A stretch of DNA of 64,000 nucleotides from Pseudomonadota bacterium. Its GTDB lineage: Bacteria > Pseudomonadota > Gammaproteobacteria > Xanthomonadales > Xanthomonadaceae. The position numbers and the translations under genes are program-made. The stretch is from positions 32,186 through 96,185 of the forward strand of contig JAEWGI010000037.1 in the NCBI GenBank assembly GCA_023388355.1. Reading direction: 5' to 3'. Shown piece after piece: positions 26,767 through 53,751 of this stretch; positions within the stretch are counted from its first letter, which is position 1; every line of letters begins with the position of its first letter. Below the pieces are notes generated by a model, which worked only from the letters and a program-made list of their open reading frames with translations, made no database searches and was not told where the DNA came from.

Positions 26767-27963
26767 ATGAAGATCCTCGCGCTGACCAACCTGTATCCCA
26801 ACCCGCTGCAGCCGCACCGCGCCGCGTTCAACCGCCACCGCTTCCGCTTCCTGGCCGCCGACCACGAGCTGCGGATGATTGCGCCGGTGTCCTGGCGCGA
26901 CGAGTGGGCGCGGCGCGGGACGGGTCCGGGGATCGCGCGCGACCGCCGGACCAGCTGCGACGGGATCCCGGTCGCGCACCCGCGCTACTGGTACACCCCC
27001 GGCGTGCTGCGCGGCCAGTACGGCCGCTTCTTCCACGCATCGGTGCGGGCGACGTTCGATCGCGCCGTGGCCGAATCCAGGCCCGACGTGGTGCTGGCCA
27101 CCTGGGCCTATCCCGACGGCTGGGCCGCGGTACGGCTGGCGCGCCGCCACGGACTGCCGGTGGTGGTGATGGTGCACGGCAGCGACGTGCGGCGCATGGA
27201 CGAGTTCCCGGCGCGCAGCCGCGGCACGCGCGAGGCGCTGTGCGCGGCCGACGGAGTGATCGCGGTGTCGGCCGACCTGGCCGCGCGCGTGGTCGCGCTC
27301 GGCGCCGATCCGGACCGGGTGCTGACGGTGCTCGACGGCGTCGACCGCAGCATGTTCAATCCCGGCGACCGCGCAGGCGCCAGGCGCAGCCTCGGCCTGG
27401 CCGACGATGAACGCCACCTGCTGTTCATCGGCAACCTGCTCCCGGTCAAGGGCGTCGACGTGCTGCTGCAGGCCTGCGCGACGCTGGCCGCAAGTCGCAC
27501 CGACTGGCGCCTGCACCTGGTCGGCGATGGCCCGGAGCGCGCGCGCCTGGCCGCGCAGGCGCAGGCGCTGGGCATCGACACAAGGGTCGTCTTCCACGGC
27601 AGCCGCGCCCACGCCGAACTGCCCGAATGGCTGCGCGCGGCCGACCTGTTCGTGCTGCCCAGCCGCTCCGAGGGCATTCCCAACGTGCTGCTCGAAGCCT
27701 CGGCCTGCGCCACGCCCTATGTGGCCAGCGACGTCGGCGGCATTCCCGAGATCGCCTCGCTTGGCGCGGGCATCCTGGTGCCGCCGGAGCAACCCGGGGC
27801 GCTGGCCGGGGCGATCGCGCGCGGCCTCGACGCACCGCCGCCGATCCCCGCGAGCGGGCCGCGCGACCGCCGCGAGGCGGTGGCCGAGATCGCGCGTTTC
27901 CTCGAACGCAGCGCCGCGCGCGCGCATGCGCCGCAGGCGCTGTCCCGATCCGCGACCGTATGA
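26767..27963 (+). CDS. Glycosyltransferase family 4
   Basis: 398 residues. The N-terminal domain begins MKILALTNLYPNPLQPHRAA and contains VVMVHGSDVRRM; the C-terminal domain has LLFIGNLLPVKGVDVLLQA, LHLVGDGPERARLAAQA and the E-x7-E-like LPSRSEGIPNVLLEASACATP. These are hallmarks of GT4 retaining glycosyltransferases. ATG 26767 is selected since the first strand begins immediately there. It is followed after 66 bp by another glycosyltransferase on the same strand, so the two are likely co-transcribed with the GDP-mannose dehydrogenase. Confidence 0.88.
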   Translation: MKILALTNLYPNPLQPHRAAFNRHRFRFLAADHELRMIAPVSWRDEWARRGTGPGIARDRRTSCDGIPVAHPRYWYTPGVLRGQYGRFFHASVRATFDRAVAESRPDVVLATWAYPDGWAAVRLARRHGLPVVVMVHGSDVRRMDEFPARSRGTREALCAADGVIAVSADLAARVVALGADPDRVLTVLDGVDRSMFNPGDRAGARRSLGLADDERHLLFIGNLLPVKGVDVLLQACATLAASRTDWRLHLVGDGPERARLAAQAQALGIDTRVVFHGSRAHAELPEWLRAADLFVLPSRSEGIPNVLLEASACATPYVASDVGGIPEIASLGAGILVPPEQPGALAGAIARGLDAPPPIPASGPRDRREAVAEIARFLERSAARAHAPQALSRSATV

Positions 27964-28029
27964 CGTTCTGTTCGTAGAGTCCTTACCGCGCGAACGCCAC
28001 GGCGCTGCGCAATCGCAAGCAGAGCTCCC

Positions 28030-29321
28030 ATGCCAGACACCAGCGGCCATCCGCGCCTGAAGATCCTGTTCCTGCACAAGCAGATCCTGTTTCCGCGCGA
28101 TACCGGCGGCAAGATCCGCGCGCTGAACCTGCTCAAGCACCTCGCGCGCTGGCACGACGTGACCTACGTGTGCAACCTGCGCCGCGGCGAGGAAGCGCTG
28201 CTGCCGCAGATGGACGCGCTGGGCATGAAGATCGAGGCGGTGCCCGGCGAGGCATCCCCGCACGGCGGCCTGCGCTTCTACGCCGGCGCCCTGGCCAACC
28301 TCGCCTCGTCGCGCCCGTACACCGTGGACCGCAATTACGATCCCGCGCTGCGGCGCAGGATCGAGGCGCTGCTGCGCCAGCAGCAGTTCGACCTGGTGAT
28401 CTGCGACACGGTGCAGATGGCGCGCCACTTCATCGGCCTGGACCTGCCGCCGGCGATCCTGTTCCAGCACAACGTCGAGGCCCAGATCCTGCAGCGCCAC
28501 GCCGAAGTGGCGAGCGGCGCGATGCACGCCTACATGGAACGCCAGCATCGCCGGATGGCCGCCTTCGAAGGCGGCTGCGGCCGCCACTTCGACCACGTGA
28601 TCGCGGTCAGCCAGCAGGATGCCCGGATCTTCGCCGAGCGCTACGGCTGGCGCGACGTCGACGCGATCGACACCGCGGTAGATCTCGACCTGTTCGAGCC
28701 GCGGCCGCAGGACGAGGTCGAGGGCCGGGTGACGTTCCTCGGCTCGATGGACTGGATGCCCAACCAGGGCGGCATGCGCTGGTTCTGCGACGAGGTGTGG
28801 CCGCGGGTGCTGGCCAAACGCCCGGACGCGAGCTTCCAGATCGTGGGCCGCAACCCGCCGCCGACGGTGCAGGCGCTTGCGCAGCGTCCCGGGATCGAGG
28901 TCACCGGCTCGGTGCCCGACGTGCGCCCCTACCTGGCCGCGGCGTCGGTCGTGGTGGTGCCGCTGCTGGTCGGCGGCGGCACCCGGCTCAAGATCTACGA
29001 GGCGATGGCGATGGCGCGGGCTACGGTCAGCACCACCATCGGCGCCGAAGGCCTGCCGGTCGAACACGGAACGCACTTCTTCGAAGCCGACGACCCCGAG
29101 CGCTTCGCCGCGGACGTGCTGCGGCTGCTCGACGACGACGCCCTGCGCCGCGGGATGGGCGAGGCGGCCAACCGCTTCGTCCGCGACCACTACGGCAGCG
29201 AGCCCATCGCCCGCCAGTTCGAGGCGATCTGCCTGGACGTGCTTTCGCGCATCCGCGAACGCGGCAGCGCCAGGCGGCCCGCGCCAACCCCTTTCATTTC
29301 CACCAGTGAGCCCGTGAAATC

Positions 29322-29325
<4 letters not shown>
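28030..29325 (+). CDS. Glycosyltransferase, XrtA/PEP-CTERM-associated GT4-like subgroup
   Basis: 431 residues. The N-terminus ILFLHKQILFPRDTGGKIRA and the middle segment PPAILFQHNVEAQILQRHAE resemble the sugar transferases that accompany PEP-CTERM/XrtA EPS loci. The donor domain has VTFLGSMDWMPNQGGMRWF, QIVGRNPPPTVQAL, PLLVGGGTRLKIYEAMAMA and TIGAEGLPVEHG. The stop overlaps the next start (ATGA), so it is coupled to the dehydrogenase that follows. The specific sugar cannot be told; coupling to a GDP-mannose dehydrogenase hints at mannose or mannuronate. Confidence 0.83.
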
Positions 29326-30647
<1,322 letters not shown>

Positions 30648-31225
30648 GGCCCAGCGGCCCCCGCCGCATCGCGCCATCCGCGCCCCGCATGACGGGGCGC
30701 GGTCACGACCGGCTTGTGGCGCGCGGCAGCGGCGGCCCGATGCGCGGGCACGGAACCGCCGGGGAGGAATGCGCGCGCCAGGCAATGCGCCTGAACGCAC
30801 TGCTTCGCTGCTCCGAAACCGCCGCGTGACGCCGGGCACCGGGAAGGCCACCGGGTAGCCGCGGCGCAGCGCAAGCCCTCGTCAAGCTACGCTACGCCAG
30901 CACGCGCCGAAGCGGCAAAGCCTGGGACCCATCGGCCTTGCCCATTGCAATCGCATCACGCATGAACCCGACGCGCGGCCGGGAAAGCGACATGGAATCG
31001 AACGCTCGCATGAGCGCCCGGAAGCATTGCGCTCAGGGCCCTACTGCAGCTCGCCCAGGAATCGCTCGACAGTCAACGCCTATCGCGTTCTCGACTCGAG
31101 CCATCCCGCAAGACGGTCGTATCCCTTCAGCAGCCTGTTGGCTGCAGGCCGCAGGAGCGCAGGTTGCGGCCGCTCAAACGCCGGGGAAGGCCTGCCACGC
31201 CCATTCGATGGAGCTGCCAGACGCC
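30648..31225. other. 578-bp intergenic region, no gene recognised
   Basis: It lies between the converging ends of the GDP-mannose dehydrogenase and a minus-strand hypothetical gene. Apart from the hairpin at 30680-30700, nothing convincing is seen; small open frames here have no family-like content and no good ribosome site. By eye, the sequence from about 30900 rightwards is less GC-rich than the surrounding genes. Confidence 0.55.
30680..30700 (+). terminator. Possible transcription terminator hairpin
   Basis: Perfect 8-bp stem GCGCCCCG/CGGGGCGC with loop CATGA, 33 bp after the dehydrogenase stop. There is no T-run after it, so a Rho-independent terminator is possible but not certain. Confidence 0.4.
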
Positions 31226-32014
31226 TCATTCCCGGTCTTGCGGCGAGAGGGCCTGTTGCAGGAACGGAACGAATCCCGGGCGCGGGGAAAAATCGAGATA
31301 TCGCCTGCTGCCCTGACCCGGGATCCTGCCCATGTTCATCCAGGTCAGTTCCCGTAGCGTCTGCGCACGTAAACGCTGCTCCGGGGTGAATGCGCTGTCG
31401 ACCAGGTAGTTCTGGACAAACCCGGCATGGTCGCCCCGTCTCGCCTGCAAGCCGTAAAACACGCTCGCCATTACAGGATCCCGGTAACCATCGACAGTGT
31501 GGTAAATGTCCCCGGCCATCTTCAAGGCAAATACGGAGCCGGAAGCGGCACTCCTGAGCAACACCTCCTGTGTATGGCCTTGATCCGCCCCGGATTGCGC
31601 CAGTCGGAGCGCGTGGAATGCCTGTGCAGGCTTGTTGCCGCCTTCTGCCAGATTTTCCAGGGCATGGAGAGGCAATGACATGAGGTACGCCTCGACATCA
31701 GGCCCCGGGTACCCGTGCGCCTCCAGCCAGGCGGCGTCCTCTCGACTTTCGGCGATCCCCGGGCGGTTCGGATCCCAACGATAGCCCGATTCAAGGGGGT
31801 GAGACGGTTTCGGAGGCGATCTCCCCGAAGCCGTCGAGCCGGAATCAATCTCCAACGCTTCCTGGTCTGCGGTCGTGGATGCCTGATGGTGTACGGCTAC
31901 GGACGCCCTCTCGTCTGCGCTCTCGCCATCTCCACTTCGGTCAGCAACGACGAAGAAATACGCTGCAAGCGCAGAAGACAGTACTGCAGCCCAGGTGACC
32001 CATCGTGTCTTCAT
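31226..32014 (-). CDS. Hypothetical membrane-anchored/exported protein
   Basis: 262 residues, not recognised. The N-terminus MKTRWVTWAAVLSSALAAYFFVV looks like a signal anchor or uncleaved signal peptide. A low-complexity Ser/Thr/acidic stretch (30-75) is followed by a helical domain with Sel1/TPR-like short repeats (FHALRLAQSGADQGHTQEVL, RSAASGSVFALKMAGDIYH, VFYGLQARRGDHAGFVQNYL). It stands alone on the minus strand between the EPS genes and the NRPS operon and is visibly less GC-rich than both, so it may be of separate origin. An upstream in-frame TTG at 32020 is the alternative start. No function can be assigned. Confidence 0.6.
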   Translation of the reverse strand: MKTRWVTWAAVLSSALAAYFFVVADRSGDGESADERASVAVHHQASTTADQEALEIDSGSTASGRSPPKPSHPLESGYRWDPNRPGIAESREDAAWLEAHGYPGPDVEAYLMSLPLHALENLAEGGNKPAQAFHALRLAQSGADQGHTQEVLLRSAASGSVFALKMAGDIYHTVDGYRDPVMASVFYGLQARRGDHAGFVQNYLVDSAFTPEQRLRAQTLRELTWMNMGRIPGQGSRRYLDFSPRPGFVPFLQQALSPQDRE

Positions 32015-32256
32015 CAGCAAATCAGACTCTATGCATAGCCGGGCCCAGCATTCCTGTCACGACTTGTGGATCAGTCGCGATCCGTGCGGATCTCCCTTGT
32101 TCCGGGCGAGTGTGCCCGGCAGTCGTGGGAGATGGAACACCTCCACGCAAACATCGGGTCCGGGCCGGCCACCGGCGGTCGCCCCGGTCGATCGCCGGCA
32201 GCCTGGGGGCGTCATCCACTTTGCGGTCGCTGTGGCCGCCTTACGCTGCGCAACGC

Positions 32257-33129
32257 TCAGCCCCCGAACCCCGACCGCATCCACTCCACCGCGGTACGCA
32301 GCAGGCGCTCGCGGTGTTCGCGTACGTAGAAGGTGTGGTCGCAGTCGCGCCAGTACTCGGTCACCATGCGCGGCGAGTGCATCACGTTGCCGAAGCATTC
32401 GACCGTCTGGCGACGGTGGTTGAAGTAGCGGTCGATGCCGCCGGTATGGACCAGCAGGGCGTGGACCCCGCGCGCGTCCAGCTGCTCGAAGCGCCGGATC
32501 GCCTCCTCCCGGGTGGGGAAGTCGCGGAAATTGTTCGGGTCGATGTCCGATGCGCCGCCCTCCCTGCGCCGCAGCAGGCGCAGGACGCCGCGCAGCACCT
32601 TGGCGGGGTTGAGCAGCCGGGGAACGTAGTAGCGGAGGCGATGGCCGAACGTGGGATAGCCCACGCCATCGAGCATCAGCAGGCCGACCACGCGCGCCTC
32701 GTGCGGGGCGATGTTGAACGCATCGTCCGCACCCGAACACAGGCCGCCAAGCACGAACTTGCGGATGCCGGTGAGGCGGGCGACCAGGTCCATCGCCGCC
32801 GCCACTTCGCCGCGCTTGCGGTCCGCGGACGCCTGCGTCGACACCGGGCTGTCGCCCAGGCCCGACTGGTCGAAGCGGAACACCGCGAAGCCGGCCTTCG
32901 CCAGCGCACGCGCCATCTGCACGTACATGCGGAACGGTCCCGCGTGATGCACCATGCCCGCGTTCAGCAGGATCAGCGCCGCCCTGCCCTCGACCGGGCG
33001 TTCGGGCCTGCTGAGTACGCCGACCAGGCCGTCGCCGAAGACGTGCGCGGTCTCGACGATCCCGGCAGCGTCGGCGGGACGCTGCGCCTCCACGCGCGGA
33101 AGGATTTCACTGCCAGCCACCACCGTCAT
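32257..33129 (-). CDS. Alpha/beta hydrolase at the end of the NRPS operon (EPS/XrtA-associated type)
   Basis: 290 residues. The alpha/beta hydrolase fold is shown by ALILLNAGMVHHAGPFRMYVQMARAL, the oxyanion-region FRFDQSGLGDSP, the nucleophile elbow GGLCSGADDA (Ser132), and a late acid/His pair (SPRMVTEYWRDCDHTFYVREH). It resembles the small hydrolases found in exopolysaccharide and XrtA loci rather than classical type II thioesterases. Its start overlaps the stop of the NRPS (ATGA), so it is translationally coupled and very probably works on a carrier-bound or released intermediate of that assembly line, by hydrolysis or by transfer to an acceptor. Confidence 0.8.
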   Translation of the reverse strand: MTVVAGSEILPRVEAQRPADAAGIVETAHVFGDGLVGVLSRPERPVEGRAALILLNAGMVHHAGPFRMYVQMARALAKAGFAVFRFDQSGLGDSPVSTQASADRKRGEVAAAMDLVARLTGIRKFVLGGLCSGADDAFNIAPHEARVVGLLMLDGVGYPTFGHRLRYYVPRLLNPAKVLRGVLRLLRRREGGASDIDPNNFRDFPTREEAIRRFEQLDARGVHALLVHTGGIDRYFNHRRQTVECFGNVMHSPRMVTEYWRDCDHTFYVREHRERLLRTAVEWMRSGFGG

Positions 33130-36100
33130 GCCGCGCCCTCCGTCAGCGCCCGCGCCAGCTGCCCTACGCTGCGCCTGGGCAGCGCCTGGTTCTCGAACTG
33201 CACCGGGTCGTCCCACGGCGGCTGGTCGTCGGCCGTGAGCCGCAGCACCTGCACCTCCACGCCGGCCTGCGCCTGTGCGTCGATGAAGTCCTGCAGGTCC
33301 TGGTCGACGCGCCAGGCGGCAACCAGTACGCGGCTGCCGGCGGGAAGCGGCTGGCTGCGGACGTCCAGTTCCGCCAGGCCGTCCAGCAGCGAGGGATCGA
33401 CGTCGAAACCCAGCAGTTCGTCGTCCGCCGCCACTACCGGCTTGCGCAGGATGTAGCGGCCGACGCCGGTCAGCTGTTCGGCGTGCAGGCGACGCCAGCG
33501 CTCGACCATCGGCGCGCCGCGCAGCACCGGATCCCACAGCACCAGGTCCACCGGCGTCGACCCGGCGGCGGCGTGGGCCAGGACCGGCAGGCTGCTGCTG
33601 CGCAAGGCCAGCAGGCGCAGGCCGTTGGCCTGTTCCGACAGCTGCGCGACCGCAAGCGCGAGATCGTCCTGCATGCCCGGCAGCGACAGGTCGCGCGCCT
33701 CGCCCAGGGAATCGCCGGCGCCGAACCAGTCGAACCGCATGGCCGACGCGCCCCGCTCCGCCATCGCCTCGCACAGCGACCACAGCGCCCGCTGGCTCAT
33801 CAGGCCTTCCTGCAGCAGCGGCGGCGCCACCAGCATTGCCGCGGCTGTCGCCTGCGGCGCTGAAGCCGCGGCGTGTAGCATGCCGAACAGGCGGCGCTGC
33901 GGCGGGCCGAAGAATGCCGCGCGACCGGAATCGGGCACGGCCTCGCCGGTCGGCCGGTCCATCTCCGGCTCGGCAGCCTCCTCCGGCCCGGCGGGGAATG
34001 CGGACAGCGGCAGCTCCATCGCCAGCTGTGCCAGCGTCTGCGTGGCCAGCGGCATCATCTTGAGCTTGGCGCCGGTGTCCTTTGCCACCCGGCTGGCCAT
34101 CTGCACGGCGACCATGGAGTGGCCGCCCAGGTCGAAGAAGTTGTCGCCGGGCGCGACCGGGGTGTCGAGCAGCGACGACCACAGTTCGGTCAGGTAAGTT
34201 ACCCGCGGATCCTGCTTCGGGCGCACCGCCGGCGCTGCGGGCGCGGGCCGCCCGCCTTGCGCAGCCGGTAGCGACTGCGCGGCCGAATCGACCGCATCAA
34301 CCGTTTCGGGCGCCACCGGCGGCAGCGCGAACTCGCCCAGCGCGCCGATGCGTGCCTGCGGCTCGGCCACGATGCGCTCGAGCAGCGCCGCGTAGTGCCC
34401 GCGCAGGATCTCGACGTCGCCGGCCAGCAGCACGTCGGCGTTGTACACCATGCTGGCGATGATCCCGTCGTCGCGCTCCAGCAGCCACAGTCCGAGGTCC
34501 TCGGTGGCGCCGGGCTGGAACACCTCCAGCCGCTCGTGCGCCAGGTTGCCCCAGCGGGTCACGCGCTGGCGGATGTCCTGCATCGAGAACAGCGTCTGGT
34601 AGAGCGATGACATGCGCTGCCCGCCGCGCGCGCTGAGCTCCTGCGCCACTTCCTCCAGGCGGATGTCGGGATTGGCGAAGCTATCCAGGACCACGTCCCT
34701 CACCCGCTTCACCGCATCGGCGAACGGCAGGTCCGGGTCGATCTTCACCCGCAGCGGCAGCAGGTTGGTGAAGTAGCCCATCAGCTCCTCCACCTCGGCG
34801 CTGTTGCGTCCGCGCACGGGCGTGGCGATCAGCATGTCCCTGCGCCCGGTCACGCGGTTGAGCAGCACGAAGTAGGCGGTGAGCATGACCACGAACAGCG
34901 TCGCGTCCATGCCCAGGCCGAGGCTGCGCAAGCGGTCGGCCAGCGCCTTGTCGATGTGGAAGCCCTGCGAGAGCCCGCGTCCCGACGCGGTGCCGCGCCT
35001 GGCGCGTCCGCGCGACAGGTCCAGCTCGCCGCCCTCGCCCGGCTCGTAGGCCTCGCCGAGCTTGCGCCGCCAGAACTCGCGCTGGCGCGCGTACTGCTCC
35101 GTTTCCACCCACTGCCGGTGCCACACCGAGAAATCGCCGTAGCTCACCGGCAGCGGCGGCAGCGAAGGCTCGCGCTTCTCGAGGAAGGCGGCGTAGGTTT
35201 CGGCCAGGTCGCGGTACAGCAGGTCGAACGACCAGCCGTCCCAGATGATGTGGTGGGTCATGAACATCAGCGCGTGCCGGTCGTGCTCGAACCGGAACAG
35301 CTTCGCCCGGAACAGCGGCGCTCCCACCAGTTCGAACGGCGTGGAGACCATGTCGTTGAGCCGCTGCATCAGCGTGCGCTCGCGCTCGGCCATCGGCAGG
35401 TGGCTGAGGTCCTCGATGTCGGCCAGGCCGCTGTCGAGGCGGTCGTGGACCACCTGCACGCTGTCCCCGTCGCGCTCCTCGATCGTGGTGCGCAGCACCG
35501 ACTGGCGCTGCATGACCGCCTGGAACGCGCGCTCGAAGACCTCCGCGTCCAGCGGCCCGACCAGCCAGTGCGCGGACGGCGTGTTGTAGGTCAGCTGCCC
35601 GGGATTGAAGTCCTCCAGCAGCTTCAGCCGCTCCTGGATCAGCGACAGCGGCGCTTCCCGCTGGTCCTCGCGACGCAGGATCGGCTGCCGCGGCGGCAGG
35701 GCATCGGCCGGCGCGCTGCCGATCGCGGCGGCGAGCTTCTCCACCGTCGGCGCGTCGAACAGGGTGCGCAGCGACAGGCCCAGGCCCAGCTCACGGTTGA
35801 TCCGCGAGGTCAGCTGCGCGGCGAGCAGCGAGTGCCCGCCGCTGGCGAAGAAGTTGTCGTGCACGCCGATCGCAGGCAGGCCAAGCACGCCGGCCATGAT
35901 CGTGGCGACCTTGGCCTCAAGCTCGTTGCGCGGCGCGACCGACCCGGCGGACGCCTGCAGGCTCACTTCCGGCGCGGGGAAGGCCTTGCGGTCGACCTTG
36001 CCGTTGGGAAGCAGCGGGATCGCATCCAGCCGCATGAAGTGCTGCGGGACCATGTAGTCCGGCAGGTGCTGTTTGAGATGCGCGACCAGCGCCTCGTCGT

Positions 36101-38929
36101 CCAGCGACAGCCCCGGCGCCAGCACCAGGTAGGCCACCAGGCGCACGTCACCGGGACGGTCCTCGCGCGCCATCGCAACCGCGCGCACCACTGCAGGATG
36201 CGCCAGCAGCCGGCTCTCGATCTCGCCCAGCTCGATCCGGAATCCGCGCACCTTGACCTGGAAGTCGAGGCGACCGAGGTGTTCGAGGTTGCCATCGGCG
36301 CGCCAGCGGCCGCGGTCGCCGGTGCGGTACAGCAGCGGCCGCTCGATCCCGGTGCCGAAGCCCTTCACCGCATCGGCGAAGGCATCGGGCAGGAAGCGGT
36401 CCGCGGTCAGCTCGGGGCGCGCCAGGTAGCCCAGGGTCACGCCGTCGCCGCCGATGCAGATCTCGCCCGGCACGCCGCGCGGACAGGGCTGGCCGCCTTC
36501 GTCGAGGATCCACACCTGGGTATTGGCGATGGGGCGGCCGATGTGGATGTCGGGCACGTCTCCGTCCGCCGCCGGGGCGACGCGCATCGCGGTCGACCAC
36601 ACCGTGGTCTCGGTCGGGCCGTACAGGTTCCACAGCTCCCCGCACAGCGGCAGCAGCGCCTGCGCCAGGTCGGTCGGCAGCGGTTCGCCGCCGCACATGG
36701 CCTTGAACCCCGCGCGCCCCGTCCAGCCGGCTTCGAGCAGCAGCCGCCAGCTTGCCGGCGTGGCCTGCATCGCGGTGGCGTCGGAATCGCGCAGCAGCGC
36801 CGCCAGCGCCACGCCGTCGATCACCGTGTCCTTGCCGGCGAGGATCACTTCCGCGCCCACACTCAGCGGGAGCAGCAGTTCCAGCACCGCGATGTCGAAC
36901 GACAGCGTGGTCACCGCCACCAGGCGGTCGTCGCGACCGAGGCCCGGCTCGGCCTGCATCGCGGCGATGAAGTTGGACACCGCGCGGTGCGGCACCTGCA
37001 CGCCCTTGGGGCGCCCGGTCGAGCCGGAGGTGTAGATGACGTAGGCCGGCGTCTCCGGCCCGGCCGCGTCGGCATCGCGACCCAGGCGCGTGTCCGGCAG
37101 CACCGCGAGCTCGTCGTGCAGCGCGTCGAGCGCCAGCACCGGGCGACCGCGCAGGTCGAACCGCGCGGCGTGGTGCCGCTGGGTGACCAGCGCCGCGAGC
37201 CCGGCGTCGCCGGCCATGTAGGACAGCCGGTCGGCCGGGAACTGCGGGTCCAGCGGCACGTAGCCGGCGCCCGCCTTGAGGATGCCGAGCAGGGCCGCGA
37301 GCATGTCCGCGCCCCGGTCCATCGACAGCCCCACCAGCGCGCCCCTGCGCACGCCGTTGGCGCGCAGCAGCCGGGCGATGCGGTTGGTGCGCTGCTCCAG
37401 GGCCGCGTAATCGAGCACGCCGTCGTCGGCGCGGATCGCCGTGCGCTCCGGCGCGAGATCGCACTGTCGCTCGAAGAACTCGTGCATCCCGCACCGCCGA
37501 TCGAACGCCACCGGCAGCGGCTGCAGCGCGCACAGTTCGCCGAACAGGCCAGGGCCGACCAGCGCCAGCCGCGCCACGCGCTCGTCCGGCGCCTCGCAGG
37601 CCGAGCGCAGCAGGGTTTCGAACGCCGACAGCCAGCGCCGCACCGTCTGCGCGTCGAACAGGGCGGTGTTGTACTGGGTCTCGAGCCGCAGCGTGCCGTC
37701 GACCTGGACGGCATTGATCGACAGCTCGAAGTTCTCGTAGTGCCGGGGATTGGTGCTGAAGTCCAGGCGCATCCCCGGGAAGCCGCTCTTCTCCTGGTCC
37801 AGCGCCTGGTCGATATTGAACATCACGCTGACCAGCGGCAGGCGCGCCGGATCGCGCTCCACGCGCAGCTTCTTGAGCAGGGTGCCGAAGGTGTAGCGCT
37901 GGTGCTCGATGGCGTCGAGCAGGGTCGACTGCGCATCGTCCACCAGGGCGTTGAAGGTCGGCTCCGATGCCAGCTCGAACTTCAGCGGCAGCAGGTTGAC
38001 GCAGTGGCCGACGAGGTGGTCATGGCCGTCCACCGACTGGCCGGCGGCCGGGATCCCGACCACCACCTCGTCCTGACCCGCGATGCGCCCGACCAGCGCG
38101 GCGAACGACCCGAGCAGGGTGGCGAACAGGCTGGCGCCGCGGCGCGCGCCCAGGCGCCGGACCTCAGCCACCAGCGCGGCATCCAGCACGTGATCCTCGC
38201 GCAGCGAGGCGAAGCTGCGCTGCGCGGGACGCGGCCGGTCGGTCGGCAGCTCCAGTACCGGCACGCCGCTGGCGAAACGCGACAGCCAGTAGCGTTCGTC
38301 CTCGCGGTACTGCGCCCCTCCCGGATGCAGCGCCTGGGCCAGCGCGTAGTCGGCGAAGTCCTGTCCCGCCGCGCCCGGCAGCCCGGTTCCGCCGTAGGCG
38401 GCGCCGAGTTCGCGCACGATCACCCACCACGACCAGCCGTCGCAGACGATGTGGTGCGCATGCATCAGCAGCACGTGCTCGCGCTCACCAAGCTGCAGCA
38501 GCTCGGCGCGGAACAGCCGCCCCTTCTCCAGCACGAACGGCGTTTCCACGCCGGCGCGACGACGCTCCTCCAGCTGCGCGGCGCGCGCGTCGTCGTCGAG
38601 CGCGGACAGGTCGGTCATCGGCAGCAGCAGCGGCGCGTGATCGAGCACGCAGAACGTCTCGCCGTCCGGCCCGAAGCTCGCGCGCAGCGCTTCGTGCGCG
38701 GCGACCACCTGCTGCAGCGCCTGCCGCAGCCGGGAGGCATCGATCTGGCCGTGCATGTGCAGCGACACCGACTCGTTGTAGGCCCGCGATCCGTCCTCGC
38801 CCAGGTGCGCGGCCAGCCACAGTTCGCGCTGCGGCTCGGTCGTCGGCACCACCCGCACGACCGCGCCACCGGCGAAGGGGTCGTAGGCGACCGCGACCGC
38901 GTTGTCCGGCCGCGCTTGCATCCGGCTGC

Positions 38930-38933
<4 letters not shown>
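33126..38933 (-). CDS. Nonribosomal peptide synthetase, C-A-T-C-T-(alpha/beta hydrolase-like)
   Basis: 1935 residues. In order: condensation domain (HHIVCDG, His160-His161, Asp165); adenylation domain (YTSGSTGRPKGV near 628, NLYGPTETTVWST) whose pocket residues align by hand as D-I-L-Q-M-G-L-V-W, resembling glycine codes; carrier domain (GGHSLLAAQ, Ser1035); a second condensation domain (HHIIWDG, His1227-His1228); an A-less carrier (GGHSMVAVQ, Ser1606); and a C-terminal alpha/beta-hydrolase-like domain from about 1660, with FDWFGAGDS but without a clear GxSxG nucleophile. No standard TE is present. The start is ATG 38933, overlapping the previous stop (ATGA). This should be the last synthetase in the line. 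Confidence 0.92.
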
Positions 38934-41176
<2,243 letters not shown>

Positions 41177-41278
41177 CAATGGACTCCGGGACGCATTGGG
41201 GGCGCGGGCGGCGGCGCACCCCTGGTCCGCTGCCCACGGACATGGAATACGCAGAACGCGGCGCATTCCGGCCCGTCC

Positions 41279-53683
<12,405 letters not shown>

Positions 53684-53751
53684 CCGGCCGCCCCCAGAAA
53701 ACTTCTATGCTCCGGAATCAGTCAACGTACTCCGGCCCGCCCCACGGCCAG

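Noticed and set aside
30938..31389. Plus-strand small open frames between the dehydrogenase and the hypothetical gene
   Set aside because: No ribosome site and no protein-like composition; they overlap the end of the better-supported minus-strand gene.
33126..34000. Classical type I thioesterase at the end of the NRPS
   Set aside because: No GxSxG elbow could be found in the terminal domain; the closest serine-rich stretch reads LALRSSSLPVLA.
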